From the NCBI RefSeq assembly GCF_032854445.1, contig NC_088302.1, positions 43,748,645-43,812,644 on the forward strand: a stretch of 64,000 nt of DNA. Reading direction: 5' to 3'. This DNA is from Liolophura sinensis (lineage: Eukaryota; Mollusca; Polyplacophora; Chitonida; Chitonidae). This document shows, piece by piece, positions 1 through 11,700 of this stretch. The translations under genes and the position numbers were made by a program. The stretch's first letter is position 1. The number at the start of each line of letters is the position of its first letter. Under the pieces are notes generated by a model. It did no database searches, was not told the origin of the DNA, and was given only the letters and a program-made list of their open reading frames with translations.

Positions 1-331
1 GTTCATAGTATAAATATTAGGCCTACAGTAGTCTATGTACGCGTAGCTACGGCTAAACACATGTAAACAGTCTGAGGTTCAGGGCTGGACGTATGCAGAT
101 GTATCTATAAATGTTTCAACTGGTCAGGGTTTAGGAATATCGTCTGATATCATCACACCGTCACGAGCAGTCACGACTAAGCACAGTGACTCACCACGCT
201 AACCTAAATGCAGTGCAATACTCAACTACACGAAGCCTTCATGTAGCTGTCACTTTCTGTTTACAAAAGCCGTTTGCAATGACCTCAAATAGAGTCTGAA
301 AAATTGGATATCCCATCAATTAAAATCTTAC
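1..331. other. Unassigned left edge
   Basis: I see no coding exon, RNA gene or clear repeat here. If the candidate minus-strand exon at 332-595 is real, this would be the start of its first intron, because the GTAAGA donor lies directly at its lower border. Confidence 0.3.
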
Positions 332-595
332 CTGATTAGAAAATGCTTCCAGGTGGCGTTCCTTTGGCTGCGGGTTGAGGTGGGGAAAACACAACAGAAA
401 CGGAGTTTGACAAAAGCTTGGGTTCCGCCCCGCAGTGGTCACTCGACTCCCAGCAAGATGTGGTGAACTGTAATAGAGGCCTTGAGCAACCACAACAACA
501 ACAACTCTGTTCTCGGTCCAACTGGTTGTGGAAATAAAGCCTCTGATAGCCCGATTACTGCACATCCAAGTCTGATCACACAGTCTCAAGGCCAT
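332..595 (-). CDS. Possible first exon of a divergent minus-strand gene
   Basis: The minus strand is open from an ATG at 595 down to a good 5' splice site (CAG|GTAAGA, exon end at 332), giving about 88 codons. The peptide has a run of six valines and no motif I recognise. The open frame could equally be 5' UTR or chance. The exon would point away from the PGK gene, so the two could share the 0.3-1.6 kb interval as a divergent promoter region. The gene, if real, runs off the left end and cannot be named. Confidence 0.2.
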
Positions 596-918
596 GGACT
601 AGAAAACCGGGGGAGTTGACGCAGATTCGTCACTGACAAACACAAGCCTTCGTGGAAATCCTCGGGGCTTTCCCGGCAGTATTCCAGCCAAACATTATCA
701 GTGGTCCGCCGCTCAACGCAAGCCACGCCCACCACTCTAACATAACCGCCAATGTTCACGTCTAGCCAGTTCTTGTGATATACCAAAACAATTCGGATTT
801 ATGTTTGTGTTTCAAAAGTGTATTGTACATTTTAAGGTCAATGAAGAAAAACTTTTTAAAAAATCACTTGCCTTGTTGACAGTATATTAATTAAAAATAA
901 TTCCATAGGTGACCAGAT

Positions 919-990
919 GGTTCTATGGTGTAATGGTTAGCACTCTGGACTCTGAATCCAGCGATCCGAGTTCAAATCTCGGTAGAACCT
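919..990 (+). tRNA. tRNA-Gln (anticodon CTG)
   Basis: This is a 72-nt cloverleaf. The acceptor stem GGTTCTA pairs with TAGAACC, followed by discriminator T. The D arm carries the A box TGGTGTAATGG. The anticodon loop CTCTGAA has CTG in the centre and is closed by a 5-bp TCTGG/CCAGC-type stem. The T arm contains the B box GTTCAAATCTC. There is no intron and CCA is not encoded, as expected for a eukaryotic nuclear tRNA. It decodes CAG codons in the cytosol. The arms are undamaged, so it looks functional rather than a SINE head. Confidence 0.96.
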
Positions 991-998
991 AGTATTTC

Positions 999-1012
999 TT
1001 TTCTGTCTTTTT
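999..1012 (+). terminator. RNA polymerase III terminator of tRNA-Gln
   Basis: A T4 run at 999-1002 lies 9 bases after the tRNA, with a T5 run at 1008-1012 as a likely backup. Runs of four or more T on the non-template strand are the known Pol III stop signal. Confidence 0.75.
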
Positions 1013-1654
1013 CCTCCCCGCCTTTTTTTTTCTTATAGTAGTTGGCCTGTTTTTTTACTTGACCATGCATCATCTAACATCATCCCTGTGTCTACAGCAA
1101 GACAAATTAAAAGAAACATTACTGAAGGTAACGTGAAAAGATGAAATCTCCAAAAAGTTAATGTCACAAAGTTGAAATAAAAAAATAACTTGAAAAATAA
1201 AAAAAGAAATGAAAATGTGGGTAAAAGCATGATTCTGAATAAAGTATAGAAAAGTGTAATTTATAAGAGTTGTGTAATAGAATTTTCATGGATGTCCACA
1301 GTTAACATCTGCGTGACAGGGTTAATTGCTAATTAGTGGATAATCAAACCAGACATTCATTAGTGCCTGGAATTAATAATGTAAAATAGTTCTACGATGG
1401 AGACAAATACGTATCTAAAAATAGAATATTGTACCCACTTGCTTGGCACAGCTAGTCTGAAAACAGGTCTACATGCACAATGCAAATGTTGTATTGTCTC
1501 CATCAGGCACCTTGTCTACCAAGGGAGACAATGCGATGGTCATGGATTATCCCCCTTACTCTACATTTCTGTTCCCGGCATAAGCACCCTCGGACTCAAT
1601 TGTCACCGTCGTAAAGGAAATAATCTGTCGTTGTGCGTCACTCCAACTTTCCAA
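1013..1654. other. tRNA-PGK intergenic region and PGK 5' flank
   Basis: This AT-rich interval holds the presumed promoter and 5' UTR of the PGK gene. I see no TATA box at a convincing distance. The sequence directly before the start codon is CCAA with G at +4, a moderate initiation context. A plus-strand open frame at 1397-1810 runs across exon 1 in another frame and is not supported as coding. Confidence 0.35.
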
Positions 1655-1716
1655 ATGGCACTCAACAAACTTGCAATCGATTCCGTGGACCTCTCAAACA
1701 AGCGAGTTCTAATCAG
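1655..1716 (+). CDS. PGK1: PGK exon 1 (residues 1-20 and part of 21)
   Basis: It starts with [20 protein letters not shown], the usual N-terminus leading into the substrate-binding strand. The ATG is the first one in frame and gives the family's normal N-terminal length. It ends at AATCAG|GTACTT and splits Arg21 as AG|G. Confidence 0.93.
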
Positions 1717-2716
1717 GTACTTGATGTTGACTATATTGTTGTTGTTGCACATGTACGACCTTGAAACTGAGACAGACGCCGTTGACATGAACTTGTTAAC
1801 TGTGTTGTAATAGGACAAGGTCATTCGATTCCTGCACTGTGGCTTGTCTTGCAGCAGAAAAACGTTTGAGCTTGTTGTGGATAAAATATATCCCCTTACC
1901 CTTCTTCGTGTGTGACCGAATAATGACGTAACACGCACAACATGTAGGCCTAATACTACACAATGCCGGTAGCAAAATACAGCGTAATTTTAATACAGGC
2001 AACATTACATATTACATCGGATTTTGAAAGCCTTACAGTCAGCAGGTTGTCAATCATCAGTGGCAATATCGCAAGGCTGTCAGCCTTTGCTCTCACAGGT
2101 GAAAGACATATACAAAATATACAATGAACTTCATTTCCTTCCATGTGGAATCTGGATGGGCGCTACATGTTTAAGAAAGAAACTTCGGCTTCATCTACTT
2201 CAACTAGCACAGCAAACAAACAAGATTCTGGTATCAGCATACTCTTAAATGGAAAAGATTGAGTTTTCTTTTTGTTATACACCTTGAAAATGTTTTTGTC
2301 AGCCGTCTAGGCATAATTTGCAACCCTCGCCATCGATTCAGGAATCCATCAAATAGATATGAATGTGACATGGTAAACAAAATATATATACATATGGCCC
2401 TTTGATCATAGGAGGAGATTGAGAGAACGATTGAATAATTTGTAGTCACTATGGACATTGTATTATTATATTTTCAGGGTGGATTTTAATGTTCCCTTAA
2501 AGGAAAAAGAAATTACCAACAATCAAAGGTATGCAAGTTTGATTTTATAATTCGTGTCCAAACTATAATCTATGAAAGATTACTTTAGAATTGAAATGAT
2601 ATATATTTGTGACAAATTTACTGTTGCCATTATTCAGTCAAAGGATAAGCATCTTGCTGTGGGGTACAATGGACTTCCACTGGATTTAATTCTCTATGAC
2701 GTTTGTGTACTTAACT

Positions 2717-2760
<44 letters not shown>

Positions 2761-5700
2761 TTTTCAGAATTGTCTTTTAAAATGCAGTGCTACATATGTA
2801 AGACAGTGTGTATAATGCAATGTTCTGTGTGTTACACAAGACCAGATGTAATAGCCAAACAGTAAAACCATTAAATTATATTTTTGTATAATTCCTTGTT
2901 TGGTGTCTGATAATGTCATACCTAGATGATTAATGTAAACTTCAAATGTTTTCATGCATAAGACAAACATTGTTCTGTACAAATCAAAAGATGAAAACAA
3001 TGTTCCATATGCATGCAGGGCCATACATATGTGTTATGTAGTAAAAAAAAATGAATGTAGTGACATTAAACTTTAAACATTGTGACTGTAGTTTGTGCAG
3101 AAACTGCTCTACAAAATGCAGTTCAGATTGATGCCTTCTGAAAACTTTAATGTTAGTCTCAGAATGAAATTGCATATATATTTACATTTAAATCACTTGT
3201 TACTTTTAATACAGATTGATTAGTTGGTTAAAACAGTTGTAGATACTATCCTGACATGTCTCCTTCTGTAATTCTATAAATGTTTAATTCTACATTTGAT
3301 CCTTTTCAGTGATGTATCTTTTTTCTGAATGGTTTGATTCCTGCAGGAGTCGGGGGCTGGGTTGGGGGTCGGGGAGCAGGACAGTAGTGTCAGTTTTGCT
3401 TTATATCCTTCATCCAGTGTTTAACAAGGCGAGAAGAGTAAAATGTCTCTAAAAGTGTGTATTACTTCCATACTGTGTGATTGGTATGTTATTTCCCACA
3501 CCCAGAATCACTGCTGCACTGCCTACAATTAAGTATGCTCTGGAGAAAGGGGCCAAGTCAGTTGTGTTGATGAGTCATCTTGGAAGACCAGATGGACAGA
3601 GAAATGACAAATATTCTCTACAACCTGTGGCACAGGAGCTTGAAAAGCTTCTTGGAAAGTAAGTATTCTATGAGCTATGTCCAGCTCAAAGTGTAATAAA
3701 CTTATTACATTTACACAGTCTTTTCTTTCATTGTTTGTGCAGGCTATTAGGTAACAGGGCATTCATTAGGTGAAAGAACTAACAACCTCTTGCAGAACTC
3801 CACTAGCTTGTGGTACATGGCATGTATGAAGTCCAAACCAAGCTGCTTCGTTTATCTGTAACAGGGCTCTCTTTACCCATAAACTTAAGCACGGTCATGT
3901 AAAGGAAGTATTCTTGAGTATAAGTAAAAAAAAAACAAAAAATCACCAATAACTAAATAGATAGAAGAGAACATTCATGATCTGTGTAAGACAGAACAAG
4001 ACGCCCGTGTACATGTACATGTGTGTATGTCTAAATCCCAGACAGCATTGAGGATCTGATGATATATTTGCATAGTGTGTTTGTTATGTTCATGTTACAA
4101 GATGAGATAATAATTCCACTCTGTGTTTGTTGTGCGGACTGTCAGACCTATCAAGTTCCTGTCAGATTGTGTAGGCCCTGATGTGGAGGCAGCATGTGCA
4201 GACCCGGCCCCTGGTTCTATCATTCTCCTGGAAAACCTTCGCTTCCACTTGGAGGAAGAAGGGAAAGGATTGGACAGCGAAGGCAAAAAGGTTGACTATT
4301 GTCACTGTATTTCTTTTAAATGTAATAATGCACTTACAGGAGCGCATAAAGGCTGTAAAATGATAGTATTGATGCTAACACATATGTTTTTTTCTTTCCT
4401 TAGTTAATTTTCACAAAAAAAACACCTGAAGTAGCTCTAAGTGGATGAAGACATCAGAATCAAGCAAGATGCCTGAGTTAAAAATTGCCAAACTTTACGT
4501 GAAATACAGTTTGTGAAGAAATTTGTTGAGGCAAAAGTAAAAGTATGAATTGTATATTATTCTGTTTTGGGTGCAAATACCCAATGGATACAGAGATGTT
4601 TTTACATGTTGTGTCACTTTGATGGTTAGGGGACTCTGACTCATTGAAGAGTTTTAAAATTGGGTGAGAATTATTTGATATATGGATATTCTAGAATGAT
4701 ACTGAAAGCACACCTGAGTAGCTGTTTCACTTTCTGTTTGATTATGAAAAGGTTAAGGCAGAGAAGGCAGACATAGAGAAGTTCCGGAAGTCGTTGTCCT
4801 CACTGGGTGATGTGTACGTCAATGATGCCTTCGGAACAGCTCACCGGGCCCACAGGTTATTCTCATGATATTTCACTTCTTACTCAACTGTAAATGCTAA
4901 CTGTAGTTATGTAAGAAAAAAAATCTCCATGACAGGCATTAAATTCACAACCTGTGCATAGTATGCTATTCTACTAAAAAACAAGCAAAATCCTAAGAGA
5001 TGTTGTTTTCTTTGTATTTTTTAATAATTCCATGAAATTTGAGAGCTTGTACATGTATGTGTATTTCAGTGTGGTTTAACTTTTTTTCCTTCATTGGGTA
5101 AAACATAACCCCAGATGTATCATACATGTTTTCAGCTCTATGGTGGGCTGTCAACATGCTCAGCGGGCCTCTGGTTTTCTGCTGAAGAAGGAGCTACAGT
5201 ACTTTGCTAAGGCCCTTGATAATCCAGTCAGGCCCTTCCTGGCTATTCTTGGAGGGTAGGAACATATGTAGTGTGGCTGTTATGAGTGTGTGATGTGTGC
5301 TGCATGTGAAACACTACGAGAGATGATACATCTATTATAATATTGTCATGAATGTTGCTGGAGTACTAACTAAAGCATGTTCTAAAGATTTTTGTAAGTT
5401 TGGTGATGTGAAGAGTATTACCTTTCCTTTGTAACAAGTATGTAATGTCTACAGGTGCACAAACTTTACAAGTGAAGATGCTACACTTGCTAAGATCTAG
5501 GGCTATGTGTTTTTAGCTCACCACCCTCTCCAGCTTACACACACTGTTTTGAACATTGCCTTCTTTGTACATTTTTCATTAAAGAAATATTTGAGCTTTT
5601 CTGATGAACTGTTAGGCTCCTGGGCAGGAATGTGTTACATAGCTTCACAAGAGACACTGTTTTAGGTTTGGATGATTAAGCCATTTGGGAAGAATGGATA

Positions 5701-8700
5701 GACTGGAGATCTATAAACTCTCCAAACCTACATGTGGCAAATGACTTTATGAAATTACACCCCAAAAGTGCATATTTACAGGCAGATAAATGCCATGAAA
5801 TAATACTTTTGGTGCTGAAGCTCACATTTCTCTAGTAGCATATCGGCCTACCTTCCAGTCAAACCTCAGCAGTCCTTTATAACAACAGAATCCAGCAGAA
5901 TTTACCATGCTTCTAGTGAAACAAACAGGTCCAGATACATTGGGAGATGTAAAGAATCAATCCCTAGAGATGCATATCTTGCTTTTCAGTTACCTTTCTG
6001 TTGAGATGGGAAAATAAATGTTCTGTTATGTTTTGTACATTTTAATGTTTTTAAATCTGATAATTAGAGATGGGTGTGTTTGTAGTTTACTAAATTGCAC
6101 CTAGAAATGACAAATTGCACCTAGAAATGACAAATTGCACCTAGAAATGACAAATTGCTAATATGCTTTACTTTTCTTCTTTTCTTTTAAGGTAAAGGAA
6201 AGCTAAAATGTGAAGGAAGGTTCATCGTACAGACAACTGAAAACTAAGCGTAAAAATACTTTCATTTATTTTTTCAGATTTTTTAAAAAGTGTTGAAAGG
6301 CTTTCAAATGTTTGAATACTATGGTGAGCTTTATGAGCCACACTGACGATATCTTTTCCGGATGGTCATGAGAAGAAATGAATTTTGGGAAATAGTTTAT
6401 CAGTAATCTTTTACTCATGGGTAAAAGAGTTATTCCAACATTCAGTGTCGTGGTTAGAGTTGAAAAAAAATTTTTGGTCCATAAAGCCCAAATTAGAATT
6501 CAAGTGTTTGAATGCCTTTATCAGTCTTCACAAAAATCTAAAAAAAAGTAAATGAAAGTATATTTATGCATAGTTTTAAGCATTCTGTTTAGTGATACCT
6601 ACTTCAATTTTTAGAGATCTTTTCTTTTAAACACTGTATGTATTAACTTACAGTGCAAAGGTTGCGGACAAGATTCAGCTGATCGAGAACATGTTGGATA
6701 AAGTGAATGAGATGATCATTGGAGGAGGAATGGCATTTACCTTCCTGAAGAAACTCAAAGGAATGGAGGTATAAATCAGAAAATAACAGTACAATTTAAA
6801 CAGTGAAGGCCCAAAGAATCCTTTACAACTTGTGTTCTCAGATATTTCTATTCTAGGTTATTTACTGTACTCCTCCATCTGTCCAAGTGGACAGGTGAAA
6901 TATTAAATTATTGCTGTAAAAAAATGGTCATTTGGCCACCTTATTTGACATTTCTGCCTACCTGCATAGAATTACAAATCAGCTATTTTGGAGACTATGT
7001 ACAACATGCCACATATCTGAATTACTCTTAGAGTAAAGTCCTTTATAAATGTGTCTGGTTTTGTAATTGCAGATAGGAAATTCCCTGTTTGACGAGGAAG
7101 GCTCTAACATAGTGGGCAAACTGATGGAGAAAGCAGAGAAGAATGGGGTAAAAATTCACCTGCCTACAGACTTCGTGACTGGCAGCAAGTTTGGGGAAGA
7201 CGCTGATGTGGGAACTGCCACTGTGGAAGCAGGCATCCCTGCAGGATGGATGGTGAGTATTATGCAGAGTTATCCCCCCTTACGTGAATCAAGTTATCCA
7301 GTTATCAGTTTCTAAGAAAGCTTACACATGTCTCCTCCAGTTGCCAACAGATACAGTACATATAGCACCTCAGATTCCTGTGGGCTCTTTTTCTATTATT
7401 ATGCTGGCCTTCCTAGTATAAATGAAATATTCTTGAGTACAGCATAAAAGACCTTTGCAAATAAATAAATAGATAATATCTCAGATCAGGTTACATATGA
7501 GACCCGTAGCTAGAAATCAGTATACATGTGGGCAGGATGCAAAGATATATTCTCTCTAAAAAAAAAAGGACAGGATGGCACTACTGCCATACTCAAATGG
7601 CACTACTGCCTACTCAAATAACATAGTGCCAGACAGAGAAAGGTACAATGTACACGTTGTAGGACAGGATTCAGCAGACTTATAAAAAGCCTAGCCAGGG
7701 GATTAAATATTTCTGGTGGATGAAAAATCAGACAAGCATCACTTAGCTAGAAACATTCAGGTGATTTTTCTTCCTTTTGGAGAAATTGTTGTCAGAAATG
7801 TTATGGAATAAACTTTGAAATGCTTAAATTAACAAAAGTATAGGATGTAATTTATTTTGCATGAAATTATCGGTCTGAATACTGAGGAAAGATGTCAGGC
7901 AATTCAGTGTGCATGTCCATCTATTAATCTAACTGATTATGTTTGAATGAAGGTCATTAGCCAGCTTATAAAACCAAAACTCAAAAAACCTGACCAAAAA
8001 TGAATCTCGATGCTTATGTTTCTCATATACTGATGCCCATAGAACTTTATACTGTCTAAAGTCACCAACAAATATTTACCAGTGAATCATTGTTTTTAGA
8101 GGAAAAAGTCTATTGTTCACGATCATCACTGTTAGGTAATTCTTACCCAGTTTTGTTCAGTAATTCTTGAAATGACTTTGAAATGTTCCAAACTCTCATC
8201 CTTTCTCCTGTCTGCTGTGTTCCAGGGATTGGACATCGGTCCAGCATCTACAGCCAAATTTGCTGAGGTGGTGGGTAGGGCCAAGACCATAGTGTGGAAT
8301 GGGTAAGTCATTAGTGACCATAGTGTGGAATGGGTAAGGCAATAGTGACCATAGTGTGCAGTGGGTAAGTCAGTAGTGACCATAGTGTGCAGTGGGTAAG
8401 TCATTAGTGACCATAGTGTGGAATGGGTAAGGCAATAGTGACCATAGTGTGCAGTGGGTAAGTCATTAGTGACCATAGTGTGGAATGGGTAAGTCAGTAG
8501 TGACCATAGTGTGGAATGGATTAGTCAATAGTGACCATAGTGTGGAATGGGTAATCAGTAGTGACCATAGTGTGGAATGGATTAGTCAATAGTGACCATA
8601 GTGTGGAATGGGAAAGTCAGTAGTGACCATAGTGTGGAATGGATTAGTCAATAGTGACCATAGTGTGGAATGGGAAAGTCAGTAGTGACCATAGTGTGGA

Positions 8701-11700
8701 ATGGATTAGTCAATAGTGACCATAGTGTGGAATGGGAAAGTCAGTAGTGACCATAGTGTGGAATGGATGAGTCAGTCACAGTGGACTGACATTGGCCCAG
8801 CATCTACAGCCAAATTTGCTAAGGTGGTGGGTAGGGCCAAGACCATAGTCTGGAATGGGTGAGTCAGTGGGCTAGTTTCCTTGGTTGATAGTGTGGAATG
8901 GATGAGCTATTAGGCTAGCTTCCAGAGTTCATAGTGTGCCATGGAACACAGTGGCTAGATCCCAGGATTGATAGTGTGGAATGGGTGAGTCACACTGGAC
9001 TGGCTCCCTGAGTCATAGTGTGGAATGGGTGAGTCAGTCACAGTGGACTGGCTCCCTGGGTTCATGGTGTGGCATGGGTGATACATTGGGCTAGCTCCCT
9101 GGGTCATAGTATGGAATGGGTGAGTCAGTGGACTGGCTCCCTGGGTTCATGGTGTGGAATGGGTGAGTCAGTGGGCTAGCTCCCTGGGTCATAGTGTGGA
9201 ATGGGTGAGTCAGTCACAGTGGGCCAGCTCCCTGGGTTCATGGTGTGGAATGGGTGAGTCAGTGGGCTATCTCCCTGGGTCATAGTATGGAATGGGTGAG
9301 TCAGTGGACTGGCTCCCTGGGTTCATGGTGTGGAATGGGTGAGTCAGTGGGCTAGCTCCCTGGGTCATAGTATGGAATGGGTGAGTCAGTCACACTGGAC
9401 TGGCTCCCTGGGTTCATGGTGTGGAATGGGTGATACATTGGGCTAGCTCCCTGGGTCATAGTATGGAATGGGTGAGTCAGTCACAGTGGACTGGCTCCCT
9501 GGGTTCATGGTGTGAAATGGGTGATACATTGGGCTATCTCCCTGGGTCATAGTATGGAATGGGTGAGTCAGTGGACTGGCTCCCTGGGTTCATAGTATGG
9601 AATGGGTGAGTCAGTGGGCTAGCTCCCTGGGTCATAGTATGGAATGGGTGAGTCAGTCGCAGTGGACTGGCTCCCTGGGTTCATGGTGTGGAATGGGTGA
9701 GACATTGGGCTAGCTCCATGGGTCATAGTATGGAATGGGTGAGTCAGTGGACTGGCTCCCTGGGTTTATGGTGTGGAATGGGTGAGACATTGGGCTAGCT
9801 CCCTTGGTCGTAGTGTGGAATAGGTGATTCAGTGGACTAGATCCCAGGGTTCTTAGTCAGGAACGGGTGAGTCAGTGGGCTAGCTCCCTGGGTGATAATG
9901 TGGAATGGGTGAGTCAGTGGACTGGCTCCTTGGGTTCATGGTGTGGAATAGGTGTCATTTGGCAAGCTCTTAGGATTCATGGCATGGAATGGGTGAGACA
10001 TTGGGCTAGCTCCATGGGTCATAGTATGGAATGGGTGAGTCAGTGGACTGGCTCCCTGGGTTTATGGTGTGGAATGGGTGAGACATTGGGCTAGCTCCCT
10101 TGGTCGTAGTGTGGAATAGGTGATTCAGTGGACTAGATCCCAGGGTTCTTAGTCAGGAACGGGTGAGTCAGTGGGCTAGCTCCCTGGGTGATAATGTGGA
10201 ATGGGTGAGTCAGTGGACTGGCTCCTTGGGTTCATGGTGTGGAATAGGTGTCATTCGGCAAGCTCTTAGGATTCATGGCATGGAATGGGTGAGTTATTGG
10301 GCTGGCTTCCTTGGTCCATAGTGTGGAATTGGTGACTCAGTAGGATAGCTTCCTGGGTTCATGGTTTGGAATGGGTGAGATATTGGGCTAGCTCCCTGGG
10401 TCACAGTGTGGAATGGTTGAGTCAGTGGACTAGCTCTCTGGGTTCATGGTATGGAATAGGTAAGTCAGCAAGCTCTCAGGGTTCATAGTGTGAAATAGTT
10501 GAGTCATTGGGTTAGCTTTCAGGGTTTGTGGTGTGTAATGAGTCATTGGGCTAGCTCCCTGGGTCATAATGTGGAATGGGTGAGATATTGGGCTAACTAC
10601 CTGGGTCACAGTGTGGAATGGTCGAGTCAGTGGACTAGCTCCCTGGGTTCATGGTATGGAATAGGTAAGTCAGCTAGCTCTCAGGGTTCATAGTGTGAAA
10701 TAGTTGAGTCAGTGGGTTAGCTTTCAGGGGTTGTGGTGTGTAATGAGTCATTGGGCTAGCTCCCTGGGTCATAATGTGGAATGGGTGAGATATTGGGCTA
10801 ACTACCTGGGTCACAGTGTGGAATGGTCGAGTCAGTGGACTAGCTCCCTGGGTTCATGGTATGGAATAGGTAAGTCAGCTAGCTCTCAGGGTTCATAGTG
10901 TGAAATAGTTGAGTCAGTGGGTTAGCTTTCAGGGGTTGTGGTGTGTAATGAGTCATTGGGCTAGCTCCCTGGGTCATAGTGTGAAATGGGTGAGTCATTG
11001 GACTAGCTTGTTGGGTTTATAGTGTGGCATGGGTGAATTAGTGTGCCTGCTTTCTGTGAACGTGGTGTGGAATGGATGAGTCAGTGGCCTAGCTTCCTGG
11101 GTTCATAGTATTGAATGGGTGAGTCAGTGGGCTGGGTTCATGGTGTGGAATGGGTGAGTTAGTGAGCTCGCTTCCCGGGTTCATAGTGTGGAATGGATGA
11201 GTCAGTGGCCTAGCTTCCTGGGTTCATAGTATTGAATGGGTAAGTCAGTGGGCTGGGTTCATGGTGTGGAATGGGTGAGTTAGTGAGCTCGCTTCCCGGG
11301 TTCATAGTGTGGAATGGATGAGTCATTGGCCTAGCTTCCTGGGTTCATAGTATTGAATGGGTGAGTCAATGGGCTCGCTATTTGGTGTCCTTGTATAAAA
11401 TGGGTGTCAGTGGGCTAGCTCTCCAAGTTCATAGTGTGGAATGGGTGAGTCAGTGGGCTCGCTTTTTGGTGTCCTTGTATGTCCCTGGTGTCCTTCCACA
11501 TAGTGTGGAATGGTGAGTCATTGGACTGGCTTTCTGTGTTCATAGTGTGGAATGGGTGAGTCATTGGACTGGCTTTCTGTGTTCATAGTGTGGAATGGGT
11601 GAGTCATTGGGCTTTCTTTTTGTATTCATAGCGTGGAATGGGTGAGTCATTGGGCTAGCCATCTGTGTTCATAGTGTGGAATGGGTGAGTCATTGGACTG

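Noticed and set aside
9867-10898. Plus-strand frames with MSQWASSLG-like repeats inside PGK intron 9
   Set aside because: They are translations of the 43-bp array. They lie inside an intron whose flanking exons join in phase without them.
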